From assembly GCA_013400155.1 (NCBI GenBank), contig VXBM01000056.1, forward strand, positions 961,828 through 1,025,827: 64,000 nt of DNA. Reading direction: 5' to 3'. The stretch is from Helopsaltes ochotensis. Taxonomy: Eukaryota > Chordata > Aves > Passeriformes > Locustellidae. Under the pieces are notes generated by a model that did not search any database, was not told the DNA's origin, and saw only the letters and a list, made by a program, of their open reading frames with translations. The position numbers were made by a program, and so were the translations under genes. Within the stretch, counting starts at the first letter, position 1. The number at the start of each line of letters is the position of its first letter. Shown here piece after piece: positions 36,927-49,700 of this stretch.

Positions 36927-39802
36927 CACGAGAAAAAGGAATGGAGAATTGTTTTCAGGTCAAGTCTGCACTAGACAAAATATTTGTGTTCCCTTGAAAA
37001 TCAAAAACTCACTGGAATCGGTCCTCTGGCAGTAGAGAGCCTGCTTTGATGAGGCTTTCTTTCTGGCTACCTCAGCAGAACAAATATACTCAGGGCATAT
37101 CTCACTCCATGGACCAGGTAACAAGCCAATAAAACCAATCAGCCCATTTCCAGGTGGCTTTTGATGCCTTTTAGCAGCAACCTGCCTGCCAGGAGCATCA
37201 CTGCTGCCCTGATGAGAGCTGAAGTGCTGACTGCCTGGTGCAGGCATACCTCTGCAGTGCTGTGGTGTGTCTGTCCTCTGGGCAGTGCAAAGGCTTGCAA
37301 TCATGTAGTAATTCAGTTTGGCAGGGGTGCTGAGGGTTCTCAGCTTGCTTGAGGCTTCAGGAGGTCTTAATCCCAATCCTAAATACTTGGAAACCTGTGT
37401 GTTGGAGGCCAAGCTCACTGCCCTCGAAGTGGGTGCCAAAGCCAGCATTGATTTCAGAGGACAAGTGTGGTTATGTTTGCTGCTGGCTTGGATCCATCTG
37501 GGATCAGGTGATAAAGCCTGGCTCCAGCGTGTCCTAGGTGGCTACTTTGCAGGCAGAGCATTAGTATGGTGAAGCTAAACCTTGAGGGTCAAACCCTCAG
37601 CAGACAGGAACAGATGCAGTTGTTAGTGCTTCTGGAAAAGCTGGGCCATTAATTATGAATGGAGCATGTGTACTTCCTATTTCCAGGGGCCATGGAGCAT
37701 AAGAGCATCTGCCTTTATGCAAGATGTGTACAGGCCCACAGTGAAATACAGCCGTAGCTAAATGTTAATGCTCAGGATCTGATTTTTGGCTGTCTTCCTG
37801 CATTTCTGTTTGCAGATGTGAGGGGGCTTTTTGTGTGGTTTTGTTTTCTTTTTAAAGTAGAAAAGAATTCCTGAAGAACAAAGAGCCTGAGAGCACTCTG
37901 TGTAAGATCTGAAAGCTCTCCTAATCAGAAAGGAGGGGGGAATAATTTAGAAGTCGGCCAAATAAAACTCAGGTGCCTATTACAAAGCAAACAACCTTCC
38001 AGTGACATTCTGAGTGGTCTCTTGCTTGCTGCAGAGAGAACAGCATCTGTGTAAACCTTCCAACACAGACATTTGAGAGTCACTTTTGTTGACATTGACC
38101 TAATGATGCAGGCCATTTGATTTGTTATAATTATAATGAGACTTTGATTAGTCCTTCTCAGTGCATCATAGTGAAGTCATGAGACTTCTGGACAGCCTAC
38201 AATGGTCCTTGGCTGCAATACTGTGATTATTGGATGGCTAATTGCACCCAAATACCACCCATTTAGAGTTGCTTAAAGAAAATTAAAGCCTGGGTAATCA
38301 CTGGGTAATCAGCGAAATAAGCCTTTTATGTACTCAGAGCACTGTAATGTTTGTTTTTTGCTATTACCTAACAAGAAATATACCGAAACACACCGGTAAT
38401 GTGAATTGTTTTATTGCCCAGGCGGTTGTTTGACAACTTGTGGAGCAGCGCTGCGGTCACACAGCCCTGCTGTCTGCGGACGGGCAGAGCAGGAGCACAT
38501 CCAGCAGGAGCCTGTGGCCATAGGAGAGTGAGGCAGGGAAAAGCCCGGCCCATGGAGAGGCTGCTGGAGCCCAGGCGGGCTGGGCGTGCCCCGGGGAGGT
38601 GCCCGTGCTGCCCTGCAGTCCCGGCACAGAGTGGGGTCTGGAGCTCAGCTGGGCCCTGGTGCACGCTGTGAGCGGGCCTTGGGATGTTCCAGTGGCTTTT
38701 GTGGAGATGGGAATCTGCCAGGCAACCTCATTAACTGGGGATTAGGCAGGAAGTGACTTCTGCAGACCTTGGTGTTCGCGGTTCTTTTGCCCCTTGTTTG
38801 GATGGGGCTGTGTGATAGATCTCTTAGACAAAGGGGGATGTTGTGCCTGTCCAGCCAGGTTTTAATCCCCCCTATCTGTTTGTGTCCTCCCTTTCTCTTT
38901 TGCTTGCTTGGGTTTTTAAATTATTTTACTTTGTGTTATTTAATTGATGCATTTGTATAATTTTATAATCAGTAGTGTCTAGAGTATTAATTACTAGAAA
39001 ACCACAGGAGAAAATTGGGCTTTTGACCCAGCATTCTTATGCTAATGTAGCAAAAATAATCATATTTAAACATCACTAACTCTAAAACACATTTAAATTG
39101 GGACCATTGAAATTCACCTCCTATTTGTGTCAAGGGCTCCAAAACACGTCTTTTGTAAAATACAAAAAGTAACACAAAAGCCTGAGGCTTCTAAAAAGTC
39201 ATCTCTTGAAAAATAATCTGGACTTCAGCTGGAGGTTGCTAGAGATGCAGTGAACCTTCTAGCAATGAGCTAAGCAACCCTGAAAATTAGGTTTATAGTA
39301 CTTGTATCAGCAGATTTGCTATAGAAATTCAACTTCATTATCATGGCAACATTTTACAAATAAGTGGTGGAGCTGTACAGAGAAGCTGAGGTTGTGCAGT
39401 CCCACAGATGAGCTGGAAGTAGCTGGTGAGCACCCAGGATGTGGAACCCCCAGCCCAGCATGAGAGGCTGTGCTTTGGGGAGTTGGCAGCCCTGAGTGGG
39501 AATGGAACACTGGGACACAGAGGGGCCATGCTCAGCCTCCAGCCGTGAGCGGATGCTCTTCTGCTGCCCTGCTCTTTGGGCAGCAAAGGAGCAGAGAGCA
39601 GGACACAGCCCTGCACTGTGGGGCACCGAGGACATCTGATGAAATGCAGAAGGAGCCTCCCATGAGCCCACACCAACAATTTTTCCTGCAAGATTTCCCC
39701 TTGCCACTCCGGTCTTCAAAACCCAGATGCTCAGGGGGAGTTCAGGTGTCCCACAGAGGTCCAGTCTAAAGAGCTAAAGTGACAGAGAATCTGTCTCATC
39801 CT
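36089..39802. other. Unique noncoding DNA, no gene seen
   Basis: No exon found. It contains a T-rich tract (about 36388-36418), a triplet of GGGGACTTCTTTG-like words (36597-36640), a 38-base poly(A) run (listed separately) and a GC-rich patch at 38.4-38.68 kb. A 162-residue minus frame at 36960-37448 has no family signature. Confidence 0.5.
36886..36923. repeat. Poly(A) tract, 38 bases
   Basis: Uninterrupted A run after GAAGCAC. No AATAAA stands 10-30 bases upstream and no flanking target duplication was seen, so it is not clearly a retrogene tail. Confidence 0.95.
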
Positions 39803-40065
39803 CAGGTAAATTGTTCCACTGATTAATTAATTACCTTAATTGTTCTTCACCAAGAACATTTTTATGTCTCTGTAGAAATGCCTTTGGTTTCCAGCCACTG
39901 CATCTCAAGATGCCTTTGTCTGCCAGATTAAAGAGCTGCCTCTTACTACTCCTCTCTTGGTGAGTGCATTTGCTGACCACTCTGGAATCACCCCTTAGCT
40001 TCCCAGGGACAGACTAAATGGATTGAATATCTGTAGCTCCCCACCATAAGGGATGTTCATCAGCC
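39803..40065 (-). mobile_element. Ancient CR1-type LINE fragment
   Basis: The plus strand carries TTGTTCCACTGATTAATTA, then CTTTGGTTTCCAGCCACTGCATCT, CAGATTAAAGAGC and AATCACCCCTTAGCTTCCC in the order found in the complement of old CR1 3' regions. The element therefore reads on the minus strand, with its 3' side at 39803. It is a 5'-truncated, heavily mutated copy with no open frame left. Divergence suggests an older subfamily than the fragment at 56941-57600. Confidence 0.65.
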
Positions 40066-40695
40066 TCCCATTCTTCTTGCTTTTTCGGCTGTAGAATCCC
40101 ACCCAAATTTTTCTTGTTCTCTTTTCCTCTGCTGGGTGCAGCAGAGGCTTGTGCAGCCTTTCATGCCTTCTGCCACAGCTGGAGAGCTTCTGGCCATCTC
40201 CTGAGACCTGCCCTGCCCTGTGCACGACAGAGCTGAGCTTGTCCTCAGCTGCTGCTGTGTCCAGAGGGAAGCTGAGCCCTTAATCCCTCTCTGGTATCCA
40301 CAAGAAAAGGGGATGGGCAGCACAGAGAGGCCGGTCCTGAGCTGGGTTTGAGTCTGTCACGGCCACGGGGGTTTTCTGCCTCTAACTGGGCATCTGCCCT
40401 GGCTCTGCAAGAAGAAAAGGGAAGTCCTGAGACACAGGCAGCTGTGCTGGGCTGGGGAGGAGGGACAGGGGAGCTGGGGAGCTTGGCTGTGTTTAGAGCC
40501 TGCTCACACAGAAGTTCACCAGCTCCAAGTGAGCGTAATTGCGAAGACAAAGTAGGAGCAGCCTGAAAATCACGGGGATGGCAAAACCTCCTGCCGAGGA
40601 GAAAAGGGCCTTTCCGAGGTCCTGATCCAGTGTCCGTGTGTGCTGTGCTGCTGTGTGATGTGTGAGCACTCAGCCACTCTGCTGCCAGTTAGAAA
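40066..40695. other. Unique noncoding DNA, no gene seen
   Basis: GC-moderate DNA between the old CR1 and palindromic copy 2. Nothing recognisable. Confidence 0.5.
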
Positions 40696-40830
40696 TGAGA
40701 AATTTCAAGGGCTATTGAGCACTCTGTGAATTTTCACAGTGGCTCAGCGCAAAGTTATTTAGCACAGGTGTTTTGGTAATTGTGATGCATTGGGAAAATT
40801 CACAGTGCTCAATGGCCCTCAAACTTCCAC
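40696..40830. mobile_element. Palindromic dispersed element, copy 2
   Basis: Better preserved partner of 26659-26786. The left arm (about 40700-40738: AAATTTCAAGGGCTATTGAG followed by CACTCTGTGAATTTTCACAG) is complemented by the right arm (about 40791-40827: TTGGGAAAATTCACAGTGC followed by TCAATGGCCCTCAAACTT). About 50 bp of spacer (CGCAAAGTTATTTAGCACAGG...) separate them. Inverted arms around a short core suggest a miniature inverted-repeat transposon. No clear target-site duplication was found. Family unknown to me. Confidence 0.65.
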
Positions 40831-42784
40831 CTGCTTGGTGTGGTGGTTAAGTATTAGTGCAGTGGATTATAGGATAAAATATGCAGGAGATACTTGCTGG
40901 CTGCAGGACTTTTTCTAGTACTGGTTGTACTTATTCTACGATGGGTTTGTTTATCTGATGTGTGTTAGAGGACAGAAAGTTGGCTTCAGTGGCTCTGAAA
41001 GTTGAGTGTTTTGCACCTGATGGAATATCTGCCTCTCCTCATAGCCCAGGCAAAAGCTCCGAGAAGAGGAAAAGGGTTCTTTGGACCTCGTCCCTGGCAC
41101 CTCTGGATCCATTCTGGGGCTGCATCACTTCTGAAAAAGCACAACCACGAGGCCTGGGAAAGGGGAGAGGGAAGAAGAGGGGCCTCTGCCCACATTTTTC
41201 TAAATGTATACAGCTGTTTCAGGGGCTACAAGTCCTGGGTAAGTTCTCTTTTAATTGTCACTTTCCAGGTCACCTCTGTGCTAGGAGGGGCCCTCTGGGG
41301 AGGGTGCTCTATCTGTCCTTTGTGTCCTCTATCACAAAGGAATTGATGAGGCATTTTTGCAAGGATGTGATACGGCCAAGTACAAAGGATCAGAAAAAAA
41401 CCTTCATTTTATTTCAGCCCTGAAACACTCAGGCAAACACAAATGCAGAAATGATGACACGGGCCATTATTACATAGTAATTAAATACAGAAAATATTGT
41501 TTTCTGCTGTCTTCTAAGCTGAACTGTTGGATGATCCTGCAAGCTTTGCTGGTTTTGCTGTGCCGTGGATGGGCAGCTAAACCAAAATGACCTGTGGCAA
41601 TGTGGGATGGCTGAGACTGTTGCCTGCTGCCATTTGCACTGCAAACTGATTTTTCCTATTTCCTTTTAGTTTTTGAATAAATATTAGCAAATTGATTTCC
41701 CTCCTTCCCTAGCTCTCCTCTCATATAAGCACACAGAGCTGACTGGCTTTGCTCCTCCCAATTCTCTCCATATATTCACCCCAAGCCCAGTTATCATGGG
41801 ATTATGCCTGTACACAACCATTCAGTTGAAGCTTTAAAATGTTGTCCCCTGCAGGAGTTTCCAGAGATGAAAAGCTGGTGTGCATCTAAAGAGTCCAGAC
41901 ATGAAATGCAAGTAGGCTTAATAAATGGATTTTATTTTGAGCTTATTGAAATATTTCAAAATTCCTATTTCTGACAAGGCTTCAAATGGAAGTTGCTTCC
42001 CCACTTTCTCCTCAGTCTCCTCTCTCTCTCTCACACCATGGTTTTTAATGTTATTAACATGTAAATTAAGCTCATTTATATAAAGTAACATCTTGACAGG
42101 TTGACAAGTGTTGCATGTGGCAGGAATTTGGACGGAGAGGTGTTTCTGTTTCCACAATCGCTGTTATTCCCTGGAATGGAAACATGGCTATGTGCAGTGT
42201 TGCCTTTTCCCCAACCTGCAAATGAAACTTGAGATAATTTTGGTCCACAAAAGCCCCCTTCCACAGGGATGACTACATCTTTACAGGTTTTAGGGAATTA
42301 GCATAATTATAAAAAGCACCACTTAGGAGGACAAGTGGGGATGCAATTCCCCCCCAGGCCAAGCCCCCCCTCTGGAGTCCCCCACAGTGCTGGCTGTACT
42401 TTGTCCATGAGAATGGATCTCCAAGGGTCGTTCTCAGCCTTGGTTCCCAGGAAGAACCAAAATAGGATCGGGTCCTTGTACCCCCCAGGGCTTGGGCTCT
42501 GGAATTTGTTTTGTCATTCTGCCTAGGGAAAGGCCATGGAAAAGCACCAGAAGAACTAGCTACTAATACAGCAGGCTGCAGAGCTACGAACGTATGTACG
42601 GAGAATACAGAGAACATAGAAAAGAAAAATGGCAAAACCCCAAGGGCATCAGCAGCAGTGGTTGGGATGCTTATGGTGCATTTTAGCCCCAGGTCCCTTG
42701 GCTCTGAGCAGCTGGGACATTGTGCTGGGTGCAGCCAGCAGTGTCTGTGCAGGGTTGCTCCAGGTCCTATAAAAGCCACCGGAG
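40831..42784. other. Noncoding DNA; GC-rich, C-run segment at right
   Basis: 40.83-42.27 kb is ordinary unique DNA with a short (CT)n at about 42017-42030. From about 42330 to 42780 the base use changes: there are runs of C (42348-42372, 42480-42488), a 168-residue minus chance frame and a TATAAAAG just before LTR copy 2. This segment could be the U3 of an older, unrecognised LTR or a host promoter. I could not identify it. Confidence 0.45.
42768..42775 (+). promoter_or_regulatory. TATA-box-like motif next to LTR insertion
   Basis: TATAAAAG preceded by GGTCC. The ERVK-like LTR copy 2 is inserted 9 bp downstream, so any initiation site 25-30 bp downstream was displaced into the LTR. Function not shown. 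Confidence 0.3.
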
Positions 42785-43416
42785 TGCGGTGGTGCGCTGG
42801 TGGCCTCTATTTTTGGGCAATCTTCCAGCACGGCCGCATGCCACAGTTGGGCTCTTTTAGCTCAGCAGATTCCTTACCCCGGAGGTGAGTTGACCGAAGG
42901 AAACAGGAGGCAGTCAAATGTCCAGTTTATTTCATCTCCAATATGGAGAGGCACAGAACCTGTGGACACGAGCAGGGTGCGATGGAAAGGCGACTGACTC
43001 CCCGCCCACGTGGTTCTTAGGGTTTTTATGTCAAAGGGAAAGGGGGAGGAGTTTAGGGAGGGGAAAGGCTGTAAGGTGAGCAGCACAGGGGAAGCGTTAT
43101 GGTTGTCCCGAAAGTGTAAACGAGGGGGAGAAGGAGCCAGGGAAATATGGGGGGGGAAACCGGTTTGGCCACATTCCATATGAGGCCTGGACAATAGATA
43201 CACTTGATGGCCCACTTAAGGAAGACAAAGGAGGAAGCCAAGGGTGGGACCCAGAGAGGATGGCATGTGTTAAGTCAGGGAGAGGATGACAGGGATGGGG
43301 GAAGGAAGAGTGCAGGATGGAAAAATGGGGGAAGGAAGGGGTAAAGGGGGATGGGGTTTCTCCTATCACTTGTACAGGCAAACCACATTATTACAATATA
43401 ATAACACGATACAACA
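42785..43416 (-). mobile_element. ERVK-like solo LTR, copy 2
   Basis: A 632-bp LTR flanked by the exact 6-bp duplication CCGGAG (42779-42784 and 43417-43422). It aligns end to end with copy 1 (12092-12716), by eye about nine bases in ten, with several small insertions and deletions. One is an extra GTACAGGCAAACC-like stretch near the minus-strand 5' end, and another is a shortened segment around GAGGCCTGGACAATAG. On the minus strand a TATA-like CATAAAAA (43023-43030) precedes AATAAA (42926-42931). No internal viral sequence remains. Same orientation as copy 1, 30.7 kb away. Confidence 0.92.
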
Positions 43417-43422
43417 CCGGAG

Positions 43423-46400
43423 GATCTGCTCAGTTGCTGCTGCTGGAATTATGTTTGGACCTGTGTGTTGTGTAGCAACCCTAAATTATTAGAAGAACCC
43501 TCAAAAGGCTATTAATGCTACTTATGCATAAATACCCTCTGTCTTGCTCCTGTTTATGAATTGTTCTTATGCTGTTTCTCAGCCAAGTGAAGGCTTTCAT
43601 CTTCCTGAACAATGAAACCCAATCTGTTTCCAGAAGGCTGGTGGCTCTTGCTCAGTGGCACAGCAGCTGTACCTGGGCTTTTCTAGGGCCAACTCCTTGG
43701 GTTTCATTATAAGCAGGACTTTAACTTGTTGCTTATTCCTCACTGTTGACCAGCCTTAGCTCCCAGTTGGGAAATGGGTTTCCTGGCAAGCATTAGGAGA
43801 GGTTGTTTCAAGTGGGGGAATTTCCTGTATGAATCCTCATTCCCAGATACAAACCAGTTACAGCTTGTCTGTCTTCACTTCTTCCAGGAAAATTCATCCC
43901 TGAAAGCAAGGGATGTATTTTGCCTTTTTCTCTTACACTTTGGAAACTGTCAGTACTAATTTAATTAGTTGATGCATAATCACAGGTTATAATTTCCAAG
44001 TCTAATGTATTATAATATTGTTTGTACTGATTTGATGATTAAAGGCCTTGTCAGAGACTTTGTTTCTTTTCAAAAAGAAAAGGTATTTATCAACCTTAAA
44101 AAAACTCCACAAAACAAAGACTTTATTGTTATGCAAATGAGACTTACCAGATTAGGGAGGTTTATTTTACCTGAATAGGTATTTATGGTTATTTTCTGTA
44201 CTCTTGCTGACATTTTTATTGTCTGCACAGCCCTTGCTCTGCAAGATAAATTCTTGCCAGGCCCAACTCTGTCTTGCAGCCTGTGGCTCGGCCCAGACTC
44301 CTGTTCTCCCACACCCTCTTCTGCTTTACCTGGGAGCCCCACCCATCCCCAGGAGGGCTCTCCCTGCCTCTGTGCCTGCCAGTGGGGTCTCAGAGCTTCT
44401 GCACATGACCCTCTTTTGCATAGGGCTGTTTCGCAGGGGGCTCCCCAGGCACTGGTCCAGCCGCAGGTTCCCTTCAGGATGCTCAGTGCAGGCACAGGGG
44501 GTTGTGGGACACACCACCAGTGGGTCAGCCTGTGCCAGGACATAAATCAGTGTGTCCAGGGGCAAAAGGCCCCTTTTGGAGGCTGAGGGAACCCGTTGAT
44601 GATGCAGGAAGTGTTGGTGGATGTGACATTGCCTGGCAGAGAGGTGTGTCATGCCTGAGCTGATGGGTGTTCCCCAGGGCCCTTCTCAGGGACCACACAT
44701 TTTACCAAAGCTCACTTTATTTCTCCAATCTCCTAGTAAGAAGGGACATCTCCACTTGGCATCAGAGTTGGAATGAAGATCCAGCCAGGTGGAATGGGAG
44801 TAAGCAGCACAGGACAGGAGGCCTCTGTGCTCTGAGCAGGATACTGTGTAAGCCCTTCTGCTTTGGGGGGGATCTGCTTTATTTTGCATATGGCATCCTC
44901 CAAGAGATGTCCATGGCTGCAGGATGTATGTCTGTTCCCTGAAAAAGCACTATATTTCTCCACCTTCCTGCTGGAGCCTTCATTGTCAGTTTTCTGCTGC
45001 CGGGTGAATGACCGTGTGTGTCTGTCATCGATTCCACAGTCTGTTATTTAAATTACAAAGCTCATTCTTTGCATCAGCATATGCACAGCAGGTTAGCAAT
45101 CTATGCATAAAGTCCCAGCAGGCAATGATTGTCTCCTAAGGAAGGCAGAAGGAAAGGCAGCCCACTGGATTGACAGAAATATCACTGAATTCAGATTTGC
45201 TCCTGGAACAATTTGGTTTTCTTTCGAAGAAAGTTGGCACTAGCACGGTTGCAACTGAGCATAGGTGAGCTCAGGGTTGAAAATTAGGCTGCCAGCACAA
45301 TTACAATGTGCTGTAAAAGACCCCCAGTGTTATCAGCTTGTTTATGACCTCAGTAAAAACAAACCCCAGACCTGAAAAATTATGCTAATTCTGCTTTGAT
45401 TTACAGCAATGCTAACCAGCAGTGTGCTGCCAAAGCTGCTGACGCGTGTGCCCAAGGAATCTGCACGGATCTCATGGGGCTTTCTGCAATTGTTTCCTTA
45501 ATGGGTCATTAAGATTTGGGTTCTGGTTATCCTAGCTCCCACTTTGGGTATCTCCTCCAGCTGTGGGTGGTGTGAGCTCACTGACTCATCATTACTAGCA
45601 GGGAGAATGTGGGTGTGGAGATCTGCACCCTATGAAACGGGGTATCAGTGACCCAGGTGAGCTGGCAAAGAATTGTTATTTTCTTTAACTGCAAGCCATA
45701 GCAGGACTGTTCTCTTCTTAGCTTGGGCAGTGGCCAGGCAGGGAGGCAGAGCAGACTGTTGTAGCCCACTTTTCCTCTGTGGTGTGGTTTCTTTAGGATG
45801 CTGCCGGCAGACAAATTTAAGCTGTGCTGGCCTTTCCGCAAAGCCTCGAGCTGCTCCGAGACCAGTCCCCTGCCCCACCAACATGCCTGGGAATGTGGTG
45901 GAGACACCAAGGGCACCTCCACTCCTCCAGAGGTGCTGAGCCACCTGGATCTTGGAGCTTTCTGTGGATAAAAAGGTTCTTTCCACAGCAATTGCTATTT
46001 ACACTTTCAATTGTTAAAGAAGAGTTACAATTCAAAACTGACTGAGCCTTCCCAAAAGTTTCCTAGGTGTCCTCCCACCAGAGAGTTTTGAGGTCTGGCT
46101 GATTAAGCTGTCAGGGGCTGAGGTGTCGTACATCTCCTTTCTGTCTGTACACACACACGTGCTGGCGTGGGCAGGGGGATGCTGTGGAGGCCCTGAGCTC
46201 TCTCTGGCTGCTCCAGGGAGGACACCCCAGGGCTCCTGCACAGGCTGGGCTGGGGCTCCTGTGGGTAAATCACTCCAGCAGTGTCACCTCCTCAGGGCAC
46301 CCCGGCAAGCCTCCCCTGCATTCTTGCCCAGTGCTGAATTTGCAGTGCTGCCCTAACCGCAGCTCATGGTCACTTGCCTCTGTGGGGTTCAGCTGTGCTT

Positions 46401-49400
46401 GCTCTTGCTCAAATAAATCAGAGGCAGCAGCTCCAGCCCTGGAGGTCCTCCAGTGCCCCTGGATGGGCAGCACTGTCCCCTGGCCAGGCTGTGCAGCAGA
46501 GCCCACTCACCCACCTCCACACCCCGGGGAGTTTTGAGCTTGTGGATAAGCCCCCCCTTAAAATGTTGTGAGCAATTTCAACCCCTGGAACAATTGCTGG
46601 ATCCCTGCTAATGGTCTGTCTCTTTGCAGCAAAACGATTTGGGAAAGGCTGCCCTTCACTCTCAGGCTTTCAAATGACCTTTCTTTTTTCCTCTGACAGA
46701 AGGACAAAAATAACAAAAATTAGTGTGATAACTTCTGTTGTTAGGGGGTTTATGATGCAACATGTATTGGCTGGTGTGAAATTTCCCCTTGCTGGGTGTA
46801 GCCCCTGTGTGCTTTGCCAAGCCGTCTCTGAGCCATAATGTTACAATGGCACATTCCTATCTAACGAGTTTAAGCAAAAACAGTTATTATTTCTAAAGGA
46901 ATACATGCTATTAGGTGCTATCAAACTTCTGTAGATATTATTATAACATTGGATGAAAAGCAGTGGAAAAGGCTGAACTCTCACCTGTGCACATAATGCA
47001 AATCAACAGAGCTGCATTTCTTTACCACTTTATTGACTCACAAACATGCAGCTTGTAGGAGTCCTTCAGGATATCCCCCCCACCACCCTCGTTCACAATT
47101 CTGTTCTATTTCCAAACACCACTAAAGGAACATTTTTTCCCTCAAGGTAATTGCATAACTTCCTTCTGTTTCACACTAAAAAAGCACCATGCACATCAGT
47201 GGACTACAGAGCATGTTTAGATATCTCTTACCCTTCGCTAATGATGTTCAGTAGATCAATCAGGGGGAGAGTAATTTAGGTTTTTCTTCCTTATAGAGGA
47301 TCTTGATCTTTCTCTGAGGGGAATGACCTTGACTTGATAATGCAGCTAAACTGGGAAAGCTGTTTTGCTATTCAAACTGAATTTAGACTAGCTAAATAAA
47401 TAGCAGGCGAAAGAACAAATCTTTTCCCTTAAATAAATGTAAGATATTAAGACCTGGCTTTGCAATGATTATAGTCTAATACACAATTTGCTGAGAGGTG
47501 GTATTTTGCCCGTGTTTCTAACCTTGAATTTTCCATTCATCTCTGTGGAAATGCTTCCTTTTTACTATACATTTTGTGCATACAAAGAACAATTTCAAAC
47601 TTACATGACATGGTCAATCAGAGATACCTAACTGGCTCTTTGGAAAACATGAATTGTGGTGGTTTTTTTGTTGGTTTTTTTTTTTTTGTTAATACAAACA
47701 CAAAACAAGTCAGTGGCACCACATTAATCATTCAAGCCGATTGGAAAGTCTCCAAGCACCAGCTGAGTTAAAAAAACCCCAACAACTAAACAAAAACCCC
47801 ACACACTTTGATAAGAGCCAACTGGGAATGAGATTCTTTTATTCCTCTAAGTTTCAAAAAGAACAACAAAAAAACAATTCGAAGAATTGGCAAGCAAACA
47901 AATTGAACTATCATGGCCGGTTGTAAGGGCCATGCTTTGGCTCTGGAGAAACAATTCATAAATATTCATTAGCCCGGGGAAACATGAAAAACAGGATTAG
48001 ACTTGTTCGAGGGAGTTCATCTTTAGGGTCAATGCTAGGGTGAAAGAGCCAAGACAGGCAAATTGCAGTTTTATAACGCATTTCCCGGGACAGACAGGAT
48101 CTGCAGTCTTCTCTCTTAAAAACAAAAGAAAAAAAACAACCTCAAAAGACAGCAAAAAGGCCTTTTCACTTCCTTACACAGCAGAGATGCTGTTTCAGCT
48201 CAGGCACACCCGGTGTGCTCCCCAAGTGCCGTGGGACAGCGCTGGCTCTGGCAGTGTCCCTGGGGGCTCTGGGTGGCCTGTCCCCCCTGCTGGCCTGTCC
48301 CCACAGAGCGTGGCACTGCTGCCCCGCTGCCCTTGACACTTCTGAGGCTGCCTTATCCCCTGCTCATTGCTGGCAGGCGGGTTGCTCCCGGGGCTTAGTG
48401 CCTGCGGCGTGCTGTAACTCCACAGAGAAATTGGGGTTTTACTGAAGGAAAATATCCCGTGGTTCTGAGGCTGGCAGGGTGGCTCCTGAAGTCCTTCCAC
48501 ACAAAGTCAGCGCACAGCAGAGAGCTAATGAGCTCAAAAGGCAGATAGGATGGGAAGAGTCCACAGCGCTTCCAGGAACCAGCCCCATCTTGCTGGGGGA
48601 ATAGAAAGCTGTGACCTCTGGCAAGACAGCCAGGAGCACAAAGATGTCCATATGCCAGCTGTCCCAGCTAGAGGCTGAGACGGAGAGAAGTGAGTCTCAG
48701 GGAAATGCAGCCAGGTCCAGATGACAACCCAGTACTGTAGGACTTGGAGCCACTGCCTTCCTCTGCTTCCAGGGAAAAGGCTGTTCTTCTGTTTACTCCT
48801 GCATGCCTTGGTTGCCTGTTTGAAAGGTGACATTGGTATTGCCTGTTGCCAAATTGTGATTCCATAGCAATGGCTCCCCACTGCCGGGATGGATGGCTGT
48901 GGCTGCTATGAGACACACACTGGCATCAGCAGCACCTCTGTGGAGTCTGTGAGCCCCTGTGCTCATAGGAAAAGAAAAATACAGCATGACTAGAAACAAT
49001 GAAAAATCAGCCCCTCCACTTTTCCCTCCACTGCAGCACGCAAAATTAATCGTGTTTTAATGCCTCTGAAGCAAATGGATGTGGGGTTTTAGAGACTTTA
49101 TCCATCATCAGTTCAGGACAGATATGCCATTTGTGATTTCTACACTTAGAATCTCACAATCAAGCAATTGTGTCAGGTTTGGGTGTCAAGGTTTTGGTAG
49201 CAGGGGGCTGCAAAGGCGGATTCTGTGAGAAGCTGCCAGAAGCTTCCCCCATGTCTGACAGAGCCAGGACTGACCTGCCACTGGCCAAGGCTGAGCCCAC
49301 CAGTGGTGGTGGATGGTGGCAGTGCTGCTGGGACAACAAGTTTAACAAGGGCAGAATAAACCAAACCCCTGCACGATTCCTGGAGTGAGGAGGGAGCATC

Positions 49401-49559
49401 TGTGAGAGAAGCAGCTCTGCAGACAGCAAGGTCAGGGAAGAAGGAGGGGGCGGAGATGCTCCAGGCACCACAGCAGAGATTCCCAAGCTCCAGATTTACA
49501 GCCTAACACCCACCCAGCACAACTTGAGGAAATTTCTTGTCTTTTTGCTTTTTACTTGG
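43423..49559. other. Unique noncoding DNA, no gene seen
   Basis: No exon or major repeat recognised. The segment 45000-45140 (GTTATTTAAATTACAAAGCT, then ATGCATAAAG words) and 47930-47970 (AATTCATAAATATTCATTAG) have a conserved-noncoding texture. T- and A-rich low complexity occurs at 47660-47690. Frames of 110-157 residues around 44.1-44.65, 45.6-46.5 and 48.2-48.9 kb overlap each other on both strands and carry no family motif. Confidence 0.5.
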
Positions 49560-49700
49560 GAGAAGAGTTGAACCCCTACCTGGTTACAGCCTCCTTTCAA
49601 AGAGGGATAAAATCTCCCCTAAGCCTCTTCTTCTCCTGGCTAAAAACCCCCAGTTCCCTCAGTTGCTCCTCATCAGTCTTGTGCTCCACACCCTTATATT
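49560..49700 (-). mobile_element. CR1 LINE fragment (reverse-transcriptase tail)
   Basis: On the minus strand this encodes EEQLRELGVFSQEKKRLRGD, matching the conserved C-terminal part of CR1 ORF2 (the ..RLRELGLFSLEKRRLRG.. region). Only about 140 bp are recognisable, truncated on both sides, with an odd AAAAACCCCC stretch where the consensus has CCAG-type words. It lies about 210 bp before an assembly gap. Confidence 0.7.
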
